Position numbers and translations under genes: made by a program. 64,000 bases of DNA from Ciceribacter sichuanensis (GTDB lineage Bacteria; Pseudomonadota; Alphaproteobacteria; Rhizobiales; Rhizobiaceae): NCBI RefSeq assembly GCF_024055605.1, contig NZ_JAMXLX010000006.1:1-64000 (forward strand), in the 5' to 3' direction. The notes under the pieces were generated by a model. It was not told the origin of the DNA and ran no database searches. It worked only from the letters and a program-made list of their open reading frames with translations. This document shows, piece after piece, positions 43,853-52,680 of this stretch. The stretch's first letter is position 1; every line of letters starts with the position of its first letter.

Positions 43853-46800
43853 TTACTGCATCAGTCCTGCGGGATAGTCGTTGCCGAGAAGCGAGCTTGG
43901 ACTTTCACGCCGGCGCGTAAATCGCGTGACGACCACATAAAAGACCGGGACAAATAGTACTGCAAGAACGGTTCCCGAGATCATTCCGCCAAAGAGGCCG
44001 GTTCCAATCGCGTTCTGTGTCTCCGAGCTTGCACCTGATGCAATGACCAGCGGCACGACGCCCAGCGTAAAGGCGAGTGAGGTCATGACGATCGGCCGGA
44101 GACGCAAGCGTGCTGCGTCGACGACGGCTTCGACAAGTCCTAGTCCGTCCTTCTTGCGATTGCGCGCGAACTCGACAATCAACACCGCATTCTTGGCGGA
44201 AAGGCCGATCAGGGTGATCAAGCCGACCTTGAAGAAGACATCGTTTTCCAGGCCACGCAGATGAACAGCGATCACCGCCCCGATGATCCCGAGCGGGACC
44301 ACCAGCATGACTGAGAGCGGAATGGTCCAGCTTTCGTACAGCGCTGCGAGCACCAAAAAGACAATCAGGAACGAGAAGGCCATCAGCATCGGCGCCTGAG
44401 CCCCCGATTGCCGCTCCTGCAGTGACTGCCCCGTCCATTCGACGGTAAAGCCCTTGGGAAGCGTCAGTGCCAGTTGCTCCATTTCATCCATGGCTCTACC
44501 GCTCGAAACACCCTTTGCTGCGGAACCCGACAGGCTGAGGGACGGATATCCGTTGTAGCGTGTCACCTGCAGCGGAATGGTGGACCATTCTGCAGTCACG
44601 ATTTCGGAAAGCTGAACCATCTTGCCGGCATCACTGCGGACATGCAGGTTGAGGATATCATCAACCTGCATGCGGCTTTTCGGTTCGGCCTGGACGAGGA
44701 CCTGTTGGAGGCGGCCGTTGCGGGGAAAATCGTTCACATAGGTCGAACCAACGGAACCACTGAGCGTGTCACTGATCGTCGTGTAGGCGACCCCCAGTGC
44801 ACTGGCCTTCTGGCGATCGACCACAAGGGTAACGCTCGGGCCGTTTGGCAGCCCGTCCACGCGCACGTCGCTCAGCAGCTTGTTCTCAGATGCAAGCTGC
44901 GTGAGTTGGGCTGCAGCCGCAGCAAGGGCTTTCTCCCCGTGGTTGGCGCGGTCTTGAAGCCTCAGCGCAAATCCCGAGGTTGTACCGAGCTCATCAATGG
45001 CTGGCGGCTTCATGCTGAAAACCTCGCCCTCCGGCGCGGCAGCCATAGCGACTGTCGCCGCATTTACCTCATCGTCAACGCTGCCTGAGCGCTTGTCCCA
45101 ATCCCTCAGGCTGGTGAAGGCCATCGCGGTATTGGTGCCCGAGCCCGAGAAACCGAAGCCCATGATCGTCAGGTTGTTGACGATATCCGGTCGCGTCTGG
45201 ACATGCTTCTCGAAGAGGTCGACGACGTCGCGGGTGCGTTCAGCCGTTGCCTCTGCCGGCAGCGTGATGGAGGTCATGAACGAACCCTGGTCCTCCTCCG
45301 GCACGAATGCTGTGGCCAGCGTGCCGTAACCATAGGCGACTGCGCCCACAATCGCGACATAGACAAACATTGTCCGACCGGTCTGCTGCACGAGCCGTGT
45401 GACCCAGTCCGAGTAGCCCTCGCTCAAGCTATCAAATCCCCGGTTGAACCAGCCGAAAAGACCTTTCCGCTGATGGTGCGCGTGGTCGATCGGCTTCAAC
45501 AAGCTCGCGCATAGAGCGGGGGTGAGGCTGAGAGCCAGAAACGCAGAGAAAACGATCGACACGCCCATCGACACCGTGAACTGACGATAGATTGCACCAA
45601 CCGAGCCGGAGGCCATTCCCATTGGAAGAAGGACAGCCGTTAGCACAAGCGTGATCCCGATCACCGCGCCCGTGATCTCGCCCATGGCCTTGCGCGTCGC
45701 ATCACGCGGCGACAGACCTTCCGTTGCCATCAGGCGCTCGACGTTCTCGACGACCACGATCGCGTCGTCCACGATAATGCCGATCGCAAGGACCATGCCG
45801 AACATCGTCAGCACATTGATGGAATACCCTAAAGCCAGCATGACGGCGAAGGTGCCAAGCAGTGCGATCGGTGCGACGATGGCCGGAATGAGCGTGTATC
45901 GGATATTTTGCAGAAAGAGCAGCATGATCAGAAAGACGAGTACCATTGCCTCGGCCAGTGTCTGCGCCACTTTCTGGATAGAGACCTTCACGAAGGGTGC
46001 CGTATCGTAAGAGATCGCATACTCGATTCCCGCCGGCATGGTTAGCGAAAGCTCTGCCAGCCGCGCACGAACACCGCTAGAGGTGCTGACCGCATTTGTC
46101 CCGGGGGTCACCTGGATGGCGGCTGCGGTGGCAGGCTTGCCGCCGTCGAGAATGGCAAAGCCCGACGACTGGGACCCAATCTCGATGCGCGCGACCTCAC
46201 CCAGTGTCAGGCGAGAGCCGTCTGAATTAGAGCGAAGGATGATGTCCGAGAATTCGTCAACGGTCTGGAGTTGGCCTCTGACATTGAGCGGTACGCTGAC
46301 CTTTTGCCCTGGAACAGTCGGCGCATCTCCAAGCCGCCCAGGCGTCACCTGAAGGTTCTGTGACTGGATTGCCTGTGTGACCTCGGCCATCGAAATGGAG
46401 TGCGCAAGCAGGCGCGTGGGGTCGACCCAGATCCGCATGGCAGCCTCGGACCCGAAGGACTGGACGCGGCCGACACCTGATACCCGCTTGAGTTCAGGAG
46501 CGATGTTGCGCACGAGATAATCATCGAGCGCCAATGCGTCGATGGCGCCGTCTTTCGACTTCAAGGAGACGATCATCAGGAAGCCTGACGAGGCCGACTC
46601 CACCGACAGCCCAGCCCGGCGTACTGCCTCCGGCAAGCGCGTTTCGACAGCCTTCAGCCTGTTCTGAACGTCCACCTGTGCCAGTTCGGGGTCCGTGCCC
46701 GGCTTGAAGGTGACGGTGACGGTCGTCGACCCAGAGGAGTCGGCGGACGAGTCGAAGTAAAGCACATTCTTTGCGCCGGAGATCTCACGTTCAATCAGGC

Positions 46801-46987
46801 TCGTGACACTGTCGTTGATCACCTGCGGGGTCGCGCCCGGATAGCTCGCGAAAATCGACACGCTCGGTGGAGCAATCGCCGGGTAGCGCGACACGGGCAG
46901 TTGCGGGATGGTGATCAGACCGGCGAGTACGATCATGATCGCGATGACCCATGCGAAGACGGGCCGTTCGATGAAAAATTGCGGCAT
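43853..46987 (-). CDS. RND multidrug efflux permease (HAE1 type)
   Basis: A 1044-residue proton-driven inner-membrane pump with 12 membrane segments and two large periplasmic loops. The start is the ATG giving MPQFFIERPVFAWVIAI, the standard RND N-terminus. The proton-relay pair is in GIIVDDAIVVVENVER and the relay lysine in LSAKNAVLIVEFARN. The AcrB-like porter sequence SASSGFLMIVSLKS is present. It follows the adaptor gene by 10 bases. Export of drugs, detergents or plant compounds is family-based. No outer-membrane TolC-type gene is encoded nearby. Confidence 0.95.
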   Translation of the reverse strand: MPQFFIERPVFAWVIAIMIVLAGLITIPQLPVSRYPAIAPPSVSIFASYPGATPQVINDSVTSLIEREISGAKNVLYFDSSADSSGSTTVTVTFKPGTDPELAQVDVQNRLKAVETRLPEAVRRAGLSVESASSGFLMIVSLKSKDGAIDALALDDYLVRNIAPELKRVSGVGRVQSFGSEAAMRIWVDPTRLLAHSISMAEVTQAIQSQNLQVTPGRLGDAPTVPGQKVSVPLNVRGQLQTVDEFSDIILRSNSDGSRLTLGEVARIEIGSQSSGFAILDGGKPATAAAIQVTPGTNAVSTSSGVRARLAELSLTMPAGIEYAISYDTAPFVKVSIQKVAQTLAEAMVLVFLIMLLFLQNIRYTLIPAIVAPIALLGTFAVMLALGYSINVLTMFGMVLAIGIIVDDAIVVVENVERLMATEGLSPRDATRKAMGEITGAVIGITLVLTAVLLPMGMASGSVGAIYRQFTVSMGVSIVFSAFLALSLTPALCASLLKPIDHAHHQRKGLFGWFNRGFDSLSEGYSDWVTRLVQQTGRTMFVYVAIVGAVAYGYGTLATAFVPEEDQGSFMTSITLPAEATAERTRDVVDLFEKHVQTRPDIVNNLTIMGFGFSGSGTNTAMAFTSLRDWDKRSGSVDDEVNAATVAMAAAPEGEVFSMKPPAIDELGTTSGFALRLQDRANHGEKALAAAAAQLTQLASENKLLSDVRVDGLPNGPSVTLVVDRQKASALGVAYTTISDTLSGSVGSTYVNDFPRNGRLQQVLVQAEPKSRMQVDDILNLHVRSDAGKMVQLSEIVTAEWSTIPLQVTRYNGYPSLSLSGSAAKGVSSGRAMDEMEQLALTLPKGFTVEWTGQSLQERQSGAQAPMLMAFSFLIVFLVLAALYESWTIPLSVMLVVPLGIIGAVIAVHLRGLENDVFFKVGLITLIGLSAKNAVLIVEFARNRKKDGLGLVEAVVDAARLRLRPIVMTSLAFTLGVVPLVIASGASSETQNAIGTGLFGGMISGTVLAVLFVPVFYVVVTRFTRRRESPSSLLGNDYPAGLMQ

Positions 46988-46997
46988 GGTGGGTGTC

Positions 46998-48161
46998 TCA
47001 GCTCTGCGTATCGGGGGCGGGTTGGACCGGTGTGATCTCCAGAATCTGGCCAGTTTGAACCCTCTCCTGCCCCTGCACGACAACGGATTCACCAGCCGCG
47101 AGACCGCGCTTTACGAGGTAGTGGCGATTGATAAGCGGCCCCAGTTCGACCGGGCGTTTTTCGCCCGTCTTGTTGGCGGTGACGATGACGAGTTGCGGCT
47201 TTCCAGTCGGGTCGCGCATCACGGCCTCTTGAGGCACAAGCAGTGCTGAGGAATAGACCTTACGCGGCACAAGCGCACGCACGAACATGCCCGGCAGCAA
47301 CTGGTTTTCGGGGTTCGGGACGAGGATGCGGATCCCCAGACTCCCTGTAGCGTTATCGACGGAGATGTCGGAGAACACGATGGTGCCCGTATGGGCGTAG
47401 GGCTTGTCCGTGATGGTCCTGATCTTGACCGGCAGTTTTTCCGGGTCGTTGGCGTCGGAACCCAATGCCGTCTCGCGGAGGCTTTCAAGGCTCATCGAGG
47501 ATTGACGGACATCCACATAGACCTGGTCGATCTGCTGGATCACAGCAAGCGGCGCGCTCCCGGAAGAGGAGGCGAGGCCACCTTCTGTCATGAAGGATTG
47601 ACCGATCGTCCCACTGATCGGGCTGCGGATCGTAGCATTCGACAATTCGAGTTTTCGTCGTGCCAGATTGGCCGTGGCCTCGGCCACGCTCGCCTTAGCC
47701 TGAGCAAGTGTCGCGGTCGCATTGTTGAAAGCCTCGTCACTGGTGATCTTCTGTGCCGAGAGAAGCTCAGCGCGCTCGAACTTCACCTTGGCATTGACGA
47801 ATTCGGCTTCGGCACGCGCTAGCACGGCGGAAGCCGCGTCAACATCGGCCACAAAGGGTTCTGGATCGATCTGGAAGAGCGGCGCATCAGCGTTTACGAA
47901 CGAGCCCTCTTGGAAGAGCTTCTTTTGAATGATGCCGCTGACCTGCGGCCGGATCTCGGCCGTGCGCAAGGCACTGACCCGTCCAGGTAACTCGTCATAG
48001 ATCGTGACGGCTTGCGGCCGGACCGTCATTACACTCACGCGAACTGCCTGCGGTTCGACCGCTGAATTCGCATCAGCATCCTGCTGCTCACTGCAAGCAA
48101 GTAGAGATAATAACGGCACGCATAGAATGCAGAAAATCCAAAACCGCGCGATGTTTCGCAT
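46998..48161 (-). CDS. RND efflux periplasmic adaptor lipoprotein
   Basis: A 387-residue membrane fusion protein. The ATG at 48161 gives a lipoprotein signal (FWIFCILCVPLLSLLACSEQQ, lipobox LLAC). The lipoyl/coiled-coil region is VSGIIQKKLFQEGSFVNADAPLFQID with the mirrored half RSPISGTIGQSFMTEGG, followed by the AcrA-type barrel (VRALVPRKVYSSALLVPQEAV). The in-frame extension upstream to 48449 overlaps the divergent promoter and is not supported. It links the RND pump to an outer-membrane channel that must come from elsewhere. Confidence 0.92.
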   Translation of the reverse strand: MRNIARFWIFCILCVPLLSLLACSEQQDADANSAVEPQAVRVSVMTVRPQAVTIYDELPGRVSALRTAEIRPQVSGIIQKKLFQEGSFVNADAPLFQIDPEPFVADVDAASAVLARAEAEFVNAKVKFERAELLSAQKITSDEAFNNATATLAQAKASVAEATANLARRKLELSNATIRSPISGTIGQSFMTEGGLASSSGSAPLAVIQQIDQVYVDVRQSSMSLESLRETALGSDANDPEKLPVKIRTITDKPYAHTGTIVFSDISVDNATGSLGIRILVPNPENQLLPGMFVRALVPRKVYSSALLVPQEAVMRDPTGKPQLVIVTANKTGEKRPVELGPLINRHYLVKRGLAAGESVVVQGQERVQTGQILEITPVQPAPDTQS

Positions 48162-48323
48162 CAAGGTCACCGTCGTCTCATGAGGGATTAGTCGATGGCG
48201 ATGCTCTAGAAGCTTTCCATTGGCGAATTGTGGAGGTTTTGTTGCGATCGTATGGAGGCGATGCATGGCCACTCGACCGACGGATGGTTCGGTGTCATGC
48301 AAATCGCAAGGAGTGCGATAATC

Positions 48324-49013
48324 ATGGCAGAACTTGTTTTGATAGCTGAGGACGATGCGGAGATCGCCGGCATCCTTGAGGCCTATTTTACCCGCGAAGG
48401 ATTTCGTACGGTGCATGCGCGCGACGGACAGGTAGCGCTCGATCTGCACCGGTCGTTGAAACCCGACATCGTCCTGGCTGATATCACCATGCCGCGCCTG
48501 GATGGCTGGGAGCTTCTCGCCGAGATCCAGAGACGAGGCCGCACACCCGTCATCATGATTACCGCGCTTGATGAAGACGTCGATCGCCTGCAGGGCCTAC
48601 GCATCGGCGCGGATGACTATATCGTCAAGCCGTTCAATCCAATCGAAGTCGTCGCGCGGGCCAAGGCGGTGTTGCGTCGCGCGGGCCTCAGCCAGGCGGG
48701 CGCAGTGATCCGCGTGGGAAACCTGACCATCGATCTCGACGGTTATCAGGTCAAGATCGAGAAGGAGGGCGGTCCAGTCGCAGTTCCCCTCACGCTGACG
48801 GAATTCAGGCTTCTGGCCCATCTCGCCCGGACACCTACCAAGGTGTTCTCGCGTGCTGAACTCGTTGACGCCTGCCTGCCCGGTTCCGATGCCCTGGATC
48901 GAACGATCGACAGCCATCTGAGCAAGCTGCGCAAAAAGCTTGAACAAGCTGGAGGCGAAAGCTTGTTGATCAGCACTCGGGGCGTCGGCTACCGCCTTGG
49001 GGCACATCCATGA
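48324..49013 (+). CDS. OmpR/BaeR-type response regulator
   Basis: A 229-residue two-component regulator. The receiver domain has the acidic pocket E9-D10-D11, phosphoacceptor D53 (VLADITMP) and K102 (VKPFNP). The C-terminal winged helix of the OmpR family reads LTLTEFRLLAHLARTPTKVFSRAELV and LDRTIDSHLSKLRKKLEQAGG. The ATG at 48324 follows AAGGAG; an in-frame extension to 48228 is unsupported. It diverges from the RND operon, which it likely activates, as BaeR/AdeR do. The 162-base gap 48162-48323 carries both promoters. Confidence 0.94.
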   Translation: MAELVLIAEDDAEIAGILEAYFTREGFRTVHARDGQVALDLHRSLKPDIVLADITMPRLDGWELLAEIQRRGRTPVIMITALDEDVDRLQGLRIGADDYIVKPFNPIEVVARAKAVLRRAGLSQAGAVIRVGNLTIDLDGYQVKIEKEGGPVAVPLTLTEFRLLAHLARTPTKVFSRAELVDACLPGSDALDRTIDSHLSKLRKKLEQAGGESLLISTRGVGYRLGAHP

Positions 49014-50071
49014 TCGTGAAAGGTCTTAGTCGGCAGATATTGCTCGGGATGGCCTCGGTCACCGTGGTGGCCGGCCTGCTGGTCTTCTTTGGCACCTACC
49101 TCGCCTTCGCCGTCCTCTTCTATTTTTCCCCCTGGCCCGAAGACACCGACAATTGGCTGACGGGCTTCGATTTCATCATTTTGACCATTCTTATCTTGAT
49201 CGCGCTGATCGTTGCGGCGATCGCATCGATCCGATTGGCGCGCCGCATCCTCGAACCGTTGGAATCGTTGGCGATAAGCGCCAGGCAGATCAAGGACGGC
49301 GATCTTTCGGCCCGCGCCATCCCCGGCGACCATTCTCTGGGGGAGACGGCGCTTCTTGTCGAAGACTTCAACGCCATGGCGCAGCGTTTGCAGGATATGG
49401 CCGCTGACATGACGCTCTGGAATGCGACGATCGCCCATGAATTGCGCACACCCTTGACCATTCTCAAGGGGCGCCTGCAGGGCATGATCGATGGGGTCTT
49501 CGAGCCCGATGAAAAGTCGCTTCATGCCCTGGTCCTGCAGGTCGACTCACTGGCAAGACTGGTGGAAGACCTGCGAACGGTGACTCTCGCTGACAGTGGT
49601 CACCTTGACCTTCGCCTGCAGTCGGTTCGGCTCAAGGACGAGATCCTGCGACTTGCGGCGGTGCTGGATGAGGAACTGCAACAGGACGGCTTCGAGCTGA
49701 AGCTTGACCTTTGCGATGTGGTGGTCCGAGTGGATGCGATGCGGATACGGCAGGCCCTGCTCGCGCTCGTCACCAATGCGCGTCGATACGCGCATCGAGG
49801 CCTTATCGAAATCAGCCTTGGCGTGGAGAGGGATCAGGTGATCCTGCGTGTCACCGACGAAGGCCCGGGCCTTGCCCCCGATATCGCCGCTTCCGCTTTC
49901 GAACCCTTCCGAAGAGGAGGAGAGTCCGGATCGCTGGAAAAGGGCGGGAATGGTCTGGGTCTGTCCGTAGTTCGTGCGATTGTTGAGGCTCACGGCGGTA
50001 GAGTTCGCTATGCTCCGTCCGACAAAGGCGGCGCGATGTTCGAGATCCTCCTCGGCAAGGCAGTCTCCTGA
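49010..50071 (+). CDS. sensor histidine kinase (BaeS-like)
   Basis: A 353-residue membrane kinase. Two transmembrane segments (about 10-38 and 53-75) with a very short periplasmic loop precede a HAMP domain (ARRILEPLESLAISARQIKDGDLSAR). The phosphorylated His is H143 in IAHELRTPLTILKG. The catalytic domain has the N-box ALVTNARRYAHRG, DEGPGLAPD and GGNGLGLSVVRAIVEAHGG. The small sensor loop suggests a membrane or cytoplasmic-side signal. The ATG overlaps the regulator's stop (ATGA), so both are made together. Confidence 0.94.
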   Translation: MIVKGLSRQILLGMASVTVVAGLLVFFGTYLAFAVLFYFSPWPEDTDNWLTGFDFIILTILILIALIVAAIASIRLARRILEPLESLAISARQIKDGDLSARAIPGDHSLGETALLVEDFNAMAQRLQDMAADMTLWNATIAHELRTPLTILKGRLQGMIDGVFEPDEKSLHALVLQVDSLARLVEDLRTVTLADSGHLDLRLQSVRLKDEILRLAAVLDEELQQDGFELKLDLCDVVVRVDAMRIRQALLALVTNARRYAHRGLIEISLGVERDQVILRVTDEGPGLAPDIAASAFEPFRRGGESGSLEKGGNGLGLSVVRAIVEAHGGRVRYAPSDKGGAMFEILLGKAVS

Positions 50072-50106
50072 CCCGCAGTTGACTTTAGATAAACCACGGA
50101 CGTCTG

Positions 50107-50125
50107 CGGCTGGTTCAATCAGCCG
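50107..50125 (+). terminator. short hairpin after the kinase gene
   Basis: CGGCTG and CAGCCG separated by seven bases, 36 bases past the kinase stop, without a T-run. A weak candidate terminator. The rest of 50072-50300 shows no gene. Confidence 0.3.
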
Positions 50126-50300
50126 TTCGCCTCCACACAGTCTCCACATGCCCTCCACAAACCCGCAAACCGGGCTTGCTAGCTTCTATCGTGGCGAATT
50201 CATCCCAGGCCCAATCAAGACGCTGTGCTTGGAATGACGGAAAGCGCGCCTTTAGGCGCCAAATCCGGTCCCGCGTTCGATTGTCCGTTGGAGAGACGTT

Positions 50301-50822
50301 ATGACCAATCAAACTGTCAGCCTGACCATTGCAGATCCGGATGATCTCCTGGACTTCAAGAGGGAACTACAGGAGGCGTTTTCTGTCTCCGTCATCGATG
50401 AATACGGAGCCTTGCCCGATGGGCCCATTCCTTCCAACAAGGACCTCGACAACTCTATCAACGCGCCTGGAGCTGTAGCGCTGCGCATTCTGTCAGACGG
50501 CAAGAAGATCGGCGGCGCGGTAGTGACTATCGACGCAGAGACGCATCACAACACGCTGGACCTGTTTTTCCTGAAGGTCGGCGAGCATGGGCAGGGTCTG
50601 GGTCATAAAGCCTGGCTTGCAATTGAAGCGCGCTACCCGCAAACGATCACCTGGCAAACCCACACGCCCTATTTCGAGAAGAGGAACATCCACTTCTACG
50701 TCAACAAATGCGGCTTCAAGATCATCGCATTTCACCACGCCAAATACCCTGACTTGCAACAACCGGCTCCGAGTGATCTGCCGGACGACGAAGGATTTCT
50801 GTTCGAGAAGGTGATGCGATAA
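50301..50822 (+). CDS. GNAT-family N-acetyltransferase
   Basis: A 173-residue protein with a GNAT-like core: beta strand KKIGGAVVTID, then HHNTLDLFFLKVGEHGQGLGHKAWLAIEARYP, where G-x-G-x-G-type residues can bind acetyl-CoA. The C-terminal NIHFYVNKCGFKIIAFH strand-helix region is typical. The N-terminal 40 residues are less conserved. Likely modifies a small molecule or peptide; the substrate is unknown. It stands alone between the two-component system and the catabolic cluster. No gene is recognised in 50823-50975. Confidence 0.75.
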   Translation: MTNQTVSLTIADPDDLLDFKRELQEAFSVSVIDEYGALPDGPIPSNKDLDNSINAPGAVALRILSDGKKIGGAVVTIDAETHHNTLDLFFLKVGEHGQGLGHKAWLAIEARYPQTITWQTHTPYFEKRNIHFYVNKCGFKIIAFHHAKYPDLQQPAPSDLPDDEGFLFEKVMR

Positions 50823-50975
50823 GATGGAGGAGATCTTACCCTTGCTGGCGAACGGCTGCTTACGGGAAGCCCCGAATGCCGGGAAATTGGCCGACATAGA
50901 GGCGCGCCGCTCTCAGGAGATCGAACCTCTGCGTCCGCTCCGACCTGCCCAGCCTCCTCCTCCCGCGCCCACCCC

Positions 50976-52400
50976 TCAAGCCCTCGCCGGCGGTCCCTGC
51001 AATCCATTCTCGCGGATGAGGGTGGCGAGGGTGTTGGTGTTGCGCAGCAGGTCTTCGAGGGTGGCGGTTGCGGCTTCGTCGAGGCGGCCTTCGGCGCGGG
51101 CTTTGGCGAGTGATGCCGAGAGGTCGGCGATTTCGCGGGCGGCGGTTTCGAGGGATTTCAGCGCGGTTTCGTTGCCGGCGAAGCGGGCAAGGCCGCTGGC
51201 CGAGAGGCCGCCGATGCCGGTGGGCACCTGCGGGCCGGCGTCGGTATAGCCCTCGGGAAGCGTGCCCTTGAGGTTGATGACACGCTTTTCGACGATGGCG
51301 ACAAAGATCTGGTCGACCGCCTGCTTCGCGCCCGCGACGCGGGAGGGGTGATCGGTGTCGGCGGCCGCATGGGGCAGAAGCTCCAGCCGGTCGCCATGGG
51401 TTTCGATGAGTGCCAGATAGGGCAGCATCGGCCCGGAAAGCGCGCCGGTCTCGAGATTGCGGAAGAGGTCGGCATCGATGGCCGCATGGCGCACCTTGCC
51501 CGAGGCGAGAGCGCGGCCGAGTGCGGTCACGTCGACCAGCTCGCCGCGGTCGTAGTTGATGAGGACCGCGCCGTCATTCAGTTCCGAGAGCACGGCGTCG
51601 CCGATCAGGCCGGAATTGCTCCAGCCGCCGGTTTCCGCAACGGGCTGGCCGAGGCCGACATGGACGCTCAGCGCATCCGCGCCGCGGGCCGCCTGAATCG
51701 GGTCTTCGGCATAGATGAAACCTTCCGCCTCGATCCATTGCCGGTGGCGGGCGCGGGCGTGGACCACGACATCCATGCCGAAGGCATGGCCGAGCTTGGC
51801 CACTTCGCGGCCGATATTGCCATAGCCGATCACCGCGAGGCGCTTGCCTTCCAGCTTTTCGGTCGGATAGTCGCGAAGCTGGCGGCCGGTATCGAAATTG
51901 CCTGCGGCGACGAGCGCATGCAGTTCGTCCACCGGCAGGTCGGGCACGACCTTCAGCAGCGCCTTCAGCACCATCTGTGCGGTGGCGCGGCTGTTGGTGC
52001 CGGGTGTGTTCATCAGCGGGGCCGTTCCGCCCGCGCCGCTGCCGCCGCCCCAGGAGACCGAGCCCATATTGCCGGTGCCGGCGCCGATCCTGACACCGCC
52101 GAGCGGAAACACGGTTTCCGCCGGCAGGAAGGTGGCGGCCGCGATCACCGCTTCATACTGGCCGTTTCCGGCGACCGCGAGAAGCTCTTCGCGGGTGCTG
52201 AGGTCGGGCAGGTAATGGAAATGCAGGCGGCCATCGGTGACGGCGGCCGGAGGGCTCATCTTGCCTTCATGGAAGACACCGCCCTTTTCTGTCACGTAAC
52301 GCGCGATCTCGCTGTGATCCGGCTTGCCGTCGGCCAGCAGTTTCAGGCCCACCAGATCGCAGATCAGGATGTTGGCGCCGTTCGTGGTCTTGGTAGGCAT
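50976..52400 (-). CDS. NAD-dependent 2-hydroxyacid dehydrogenase (PGDH-like)
   Basis: A 474-residue D-2-hydroxyacid dehydrogenase relative, long for the family. The Rossmann motif is LAVIGYGNIGREVAKLGHAFG. The catalytic Arg lies in LINYDRGELVD, the acidic region in AAIDADLFRNLETG and the His in LLPHAAADTDHPS. About 90 C-terminal residues (IREN-ending helical part) and an N-terminal region of some 90 residues are extra to the core. It probably interconverts a 2-oxoacid and D-2-hydroxyacid. Separated by 280 bases of palindromic repeats from the FAD oxidoreductase gene, it may be the last gene of the cluster or have its own promoter. Confidence 0.85.
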   Translation of the reverse strand: MPTKTTNGANILICDLVGLKLLADGKPDHSEIARYVTEKGGVFHEGKMSPPAAVTDGRLHFHYLPDLSTREELLAVAGNGQYEAVIAAATFLPAETVFPLGGVRIGAGTGNMGSVSWGGGSGAGGTAPLMNTPGTNSRATAQMVLKALLKVVPDLPVDELHALVAAGNFDTGRQLRDYPTEKLEGKRLAVIGYGNIGREVAKLGHAFGMDVVVHARARHRQWIEAEGFIYAEDPIQAARGADALSVHVGLGQPVAETGGWSNSGLIGDAVLSELNDGAVLINYDRGELVDVTALGRALASGKVRHAAIDADLFRNLETGALSGPMLPYLALIETHGDRLELLPHAAADTDHPSRVAGAKQAVDQIFVAIVEKRVINLKGTLPEGYTDAGPQVPTGIGGLSASGLARFAGNETALKSLETAAREIADLSASLAKARAEGRLDEAATATLEDLLRNTNTLATLIRENGLQGPPARA

Positions 52401-52429
52401 TGGGGGGAATCCTCCGGTTTTCTTCTTCT

Positions 52430-52630
52430 AAAGCGTGTCGCGATCTTTCAGATTCGCTCCGTACGCTTTAAGTCTTTGTTTTATCGCATGTCGTTGCCGC
52501 AAAACCGCGGCACACTTTTGCGCGACATGCTTTAGAGCATTTCCGGCGAACACGGGATCGCCAAGAATGCTCTATCTTTTTGTTTTTACCGCATTGTCCG
52601 ACGCCGAAGCGTGATCGCTTCGGCTGGAAA
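52430..52630. repeat. rhizobial-type intergenic palindromic repeats
   Basis: The 280-base gap contains nested inverted repeats. GCATGTCG near 52486 pairs with CGACATGC near 52525, around an inner GC-rich stem. CCGAAGCG-TGAT-CGCTTCGG lies at 52604-52623, flanked by AGCATTTCC-type sequence. AAAGCG...CGCTTT copies lie at 52432 and 52463. This matches the mosaic palindromes scattered between genes in Rhizobiales and the repeats at 33820-34010 in style. No coding sequence is seen. Confidence 0.6.
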
Positions 52631-52680
52631 TGCTTCAGGGCGGACGGTCGCTCGCCGCCCGTTGTCTTTGTGCCTTCAGG

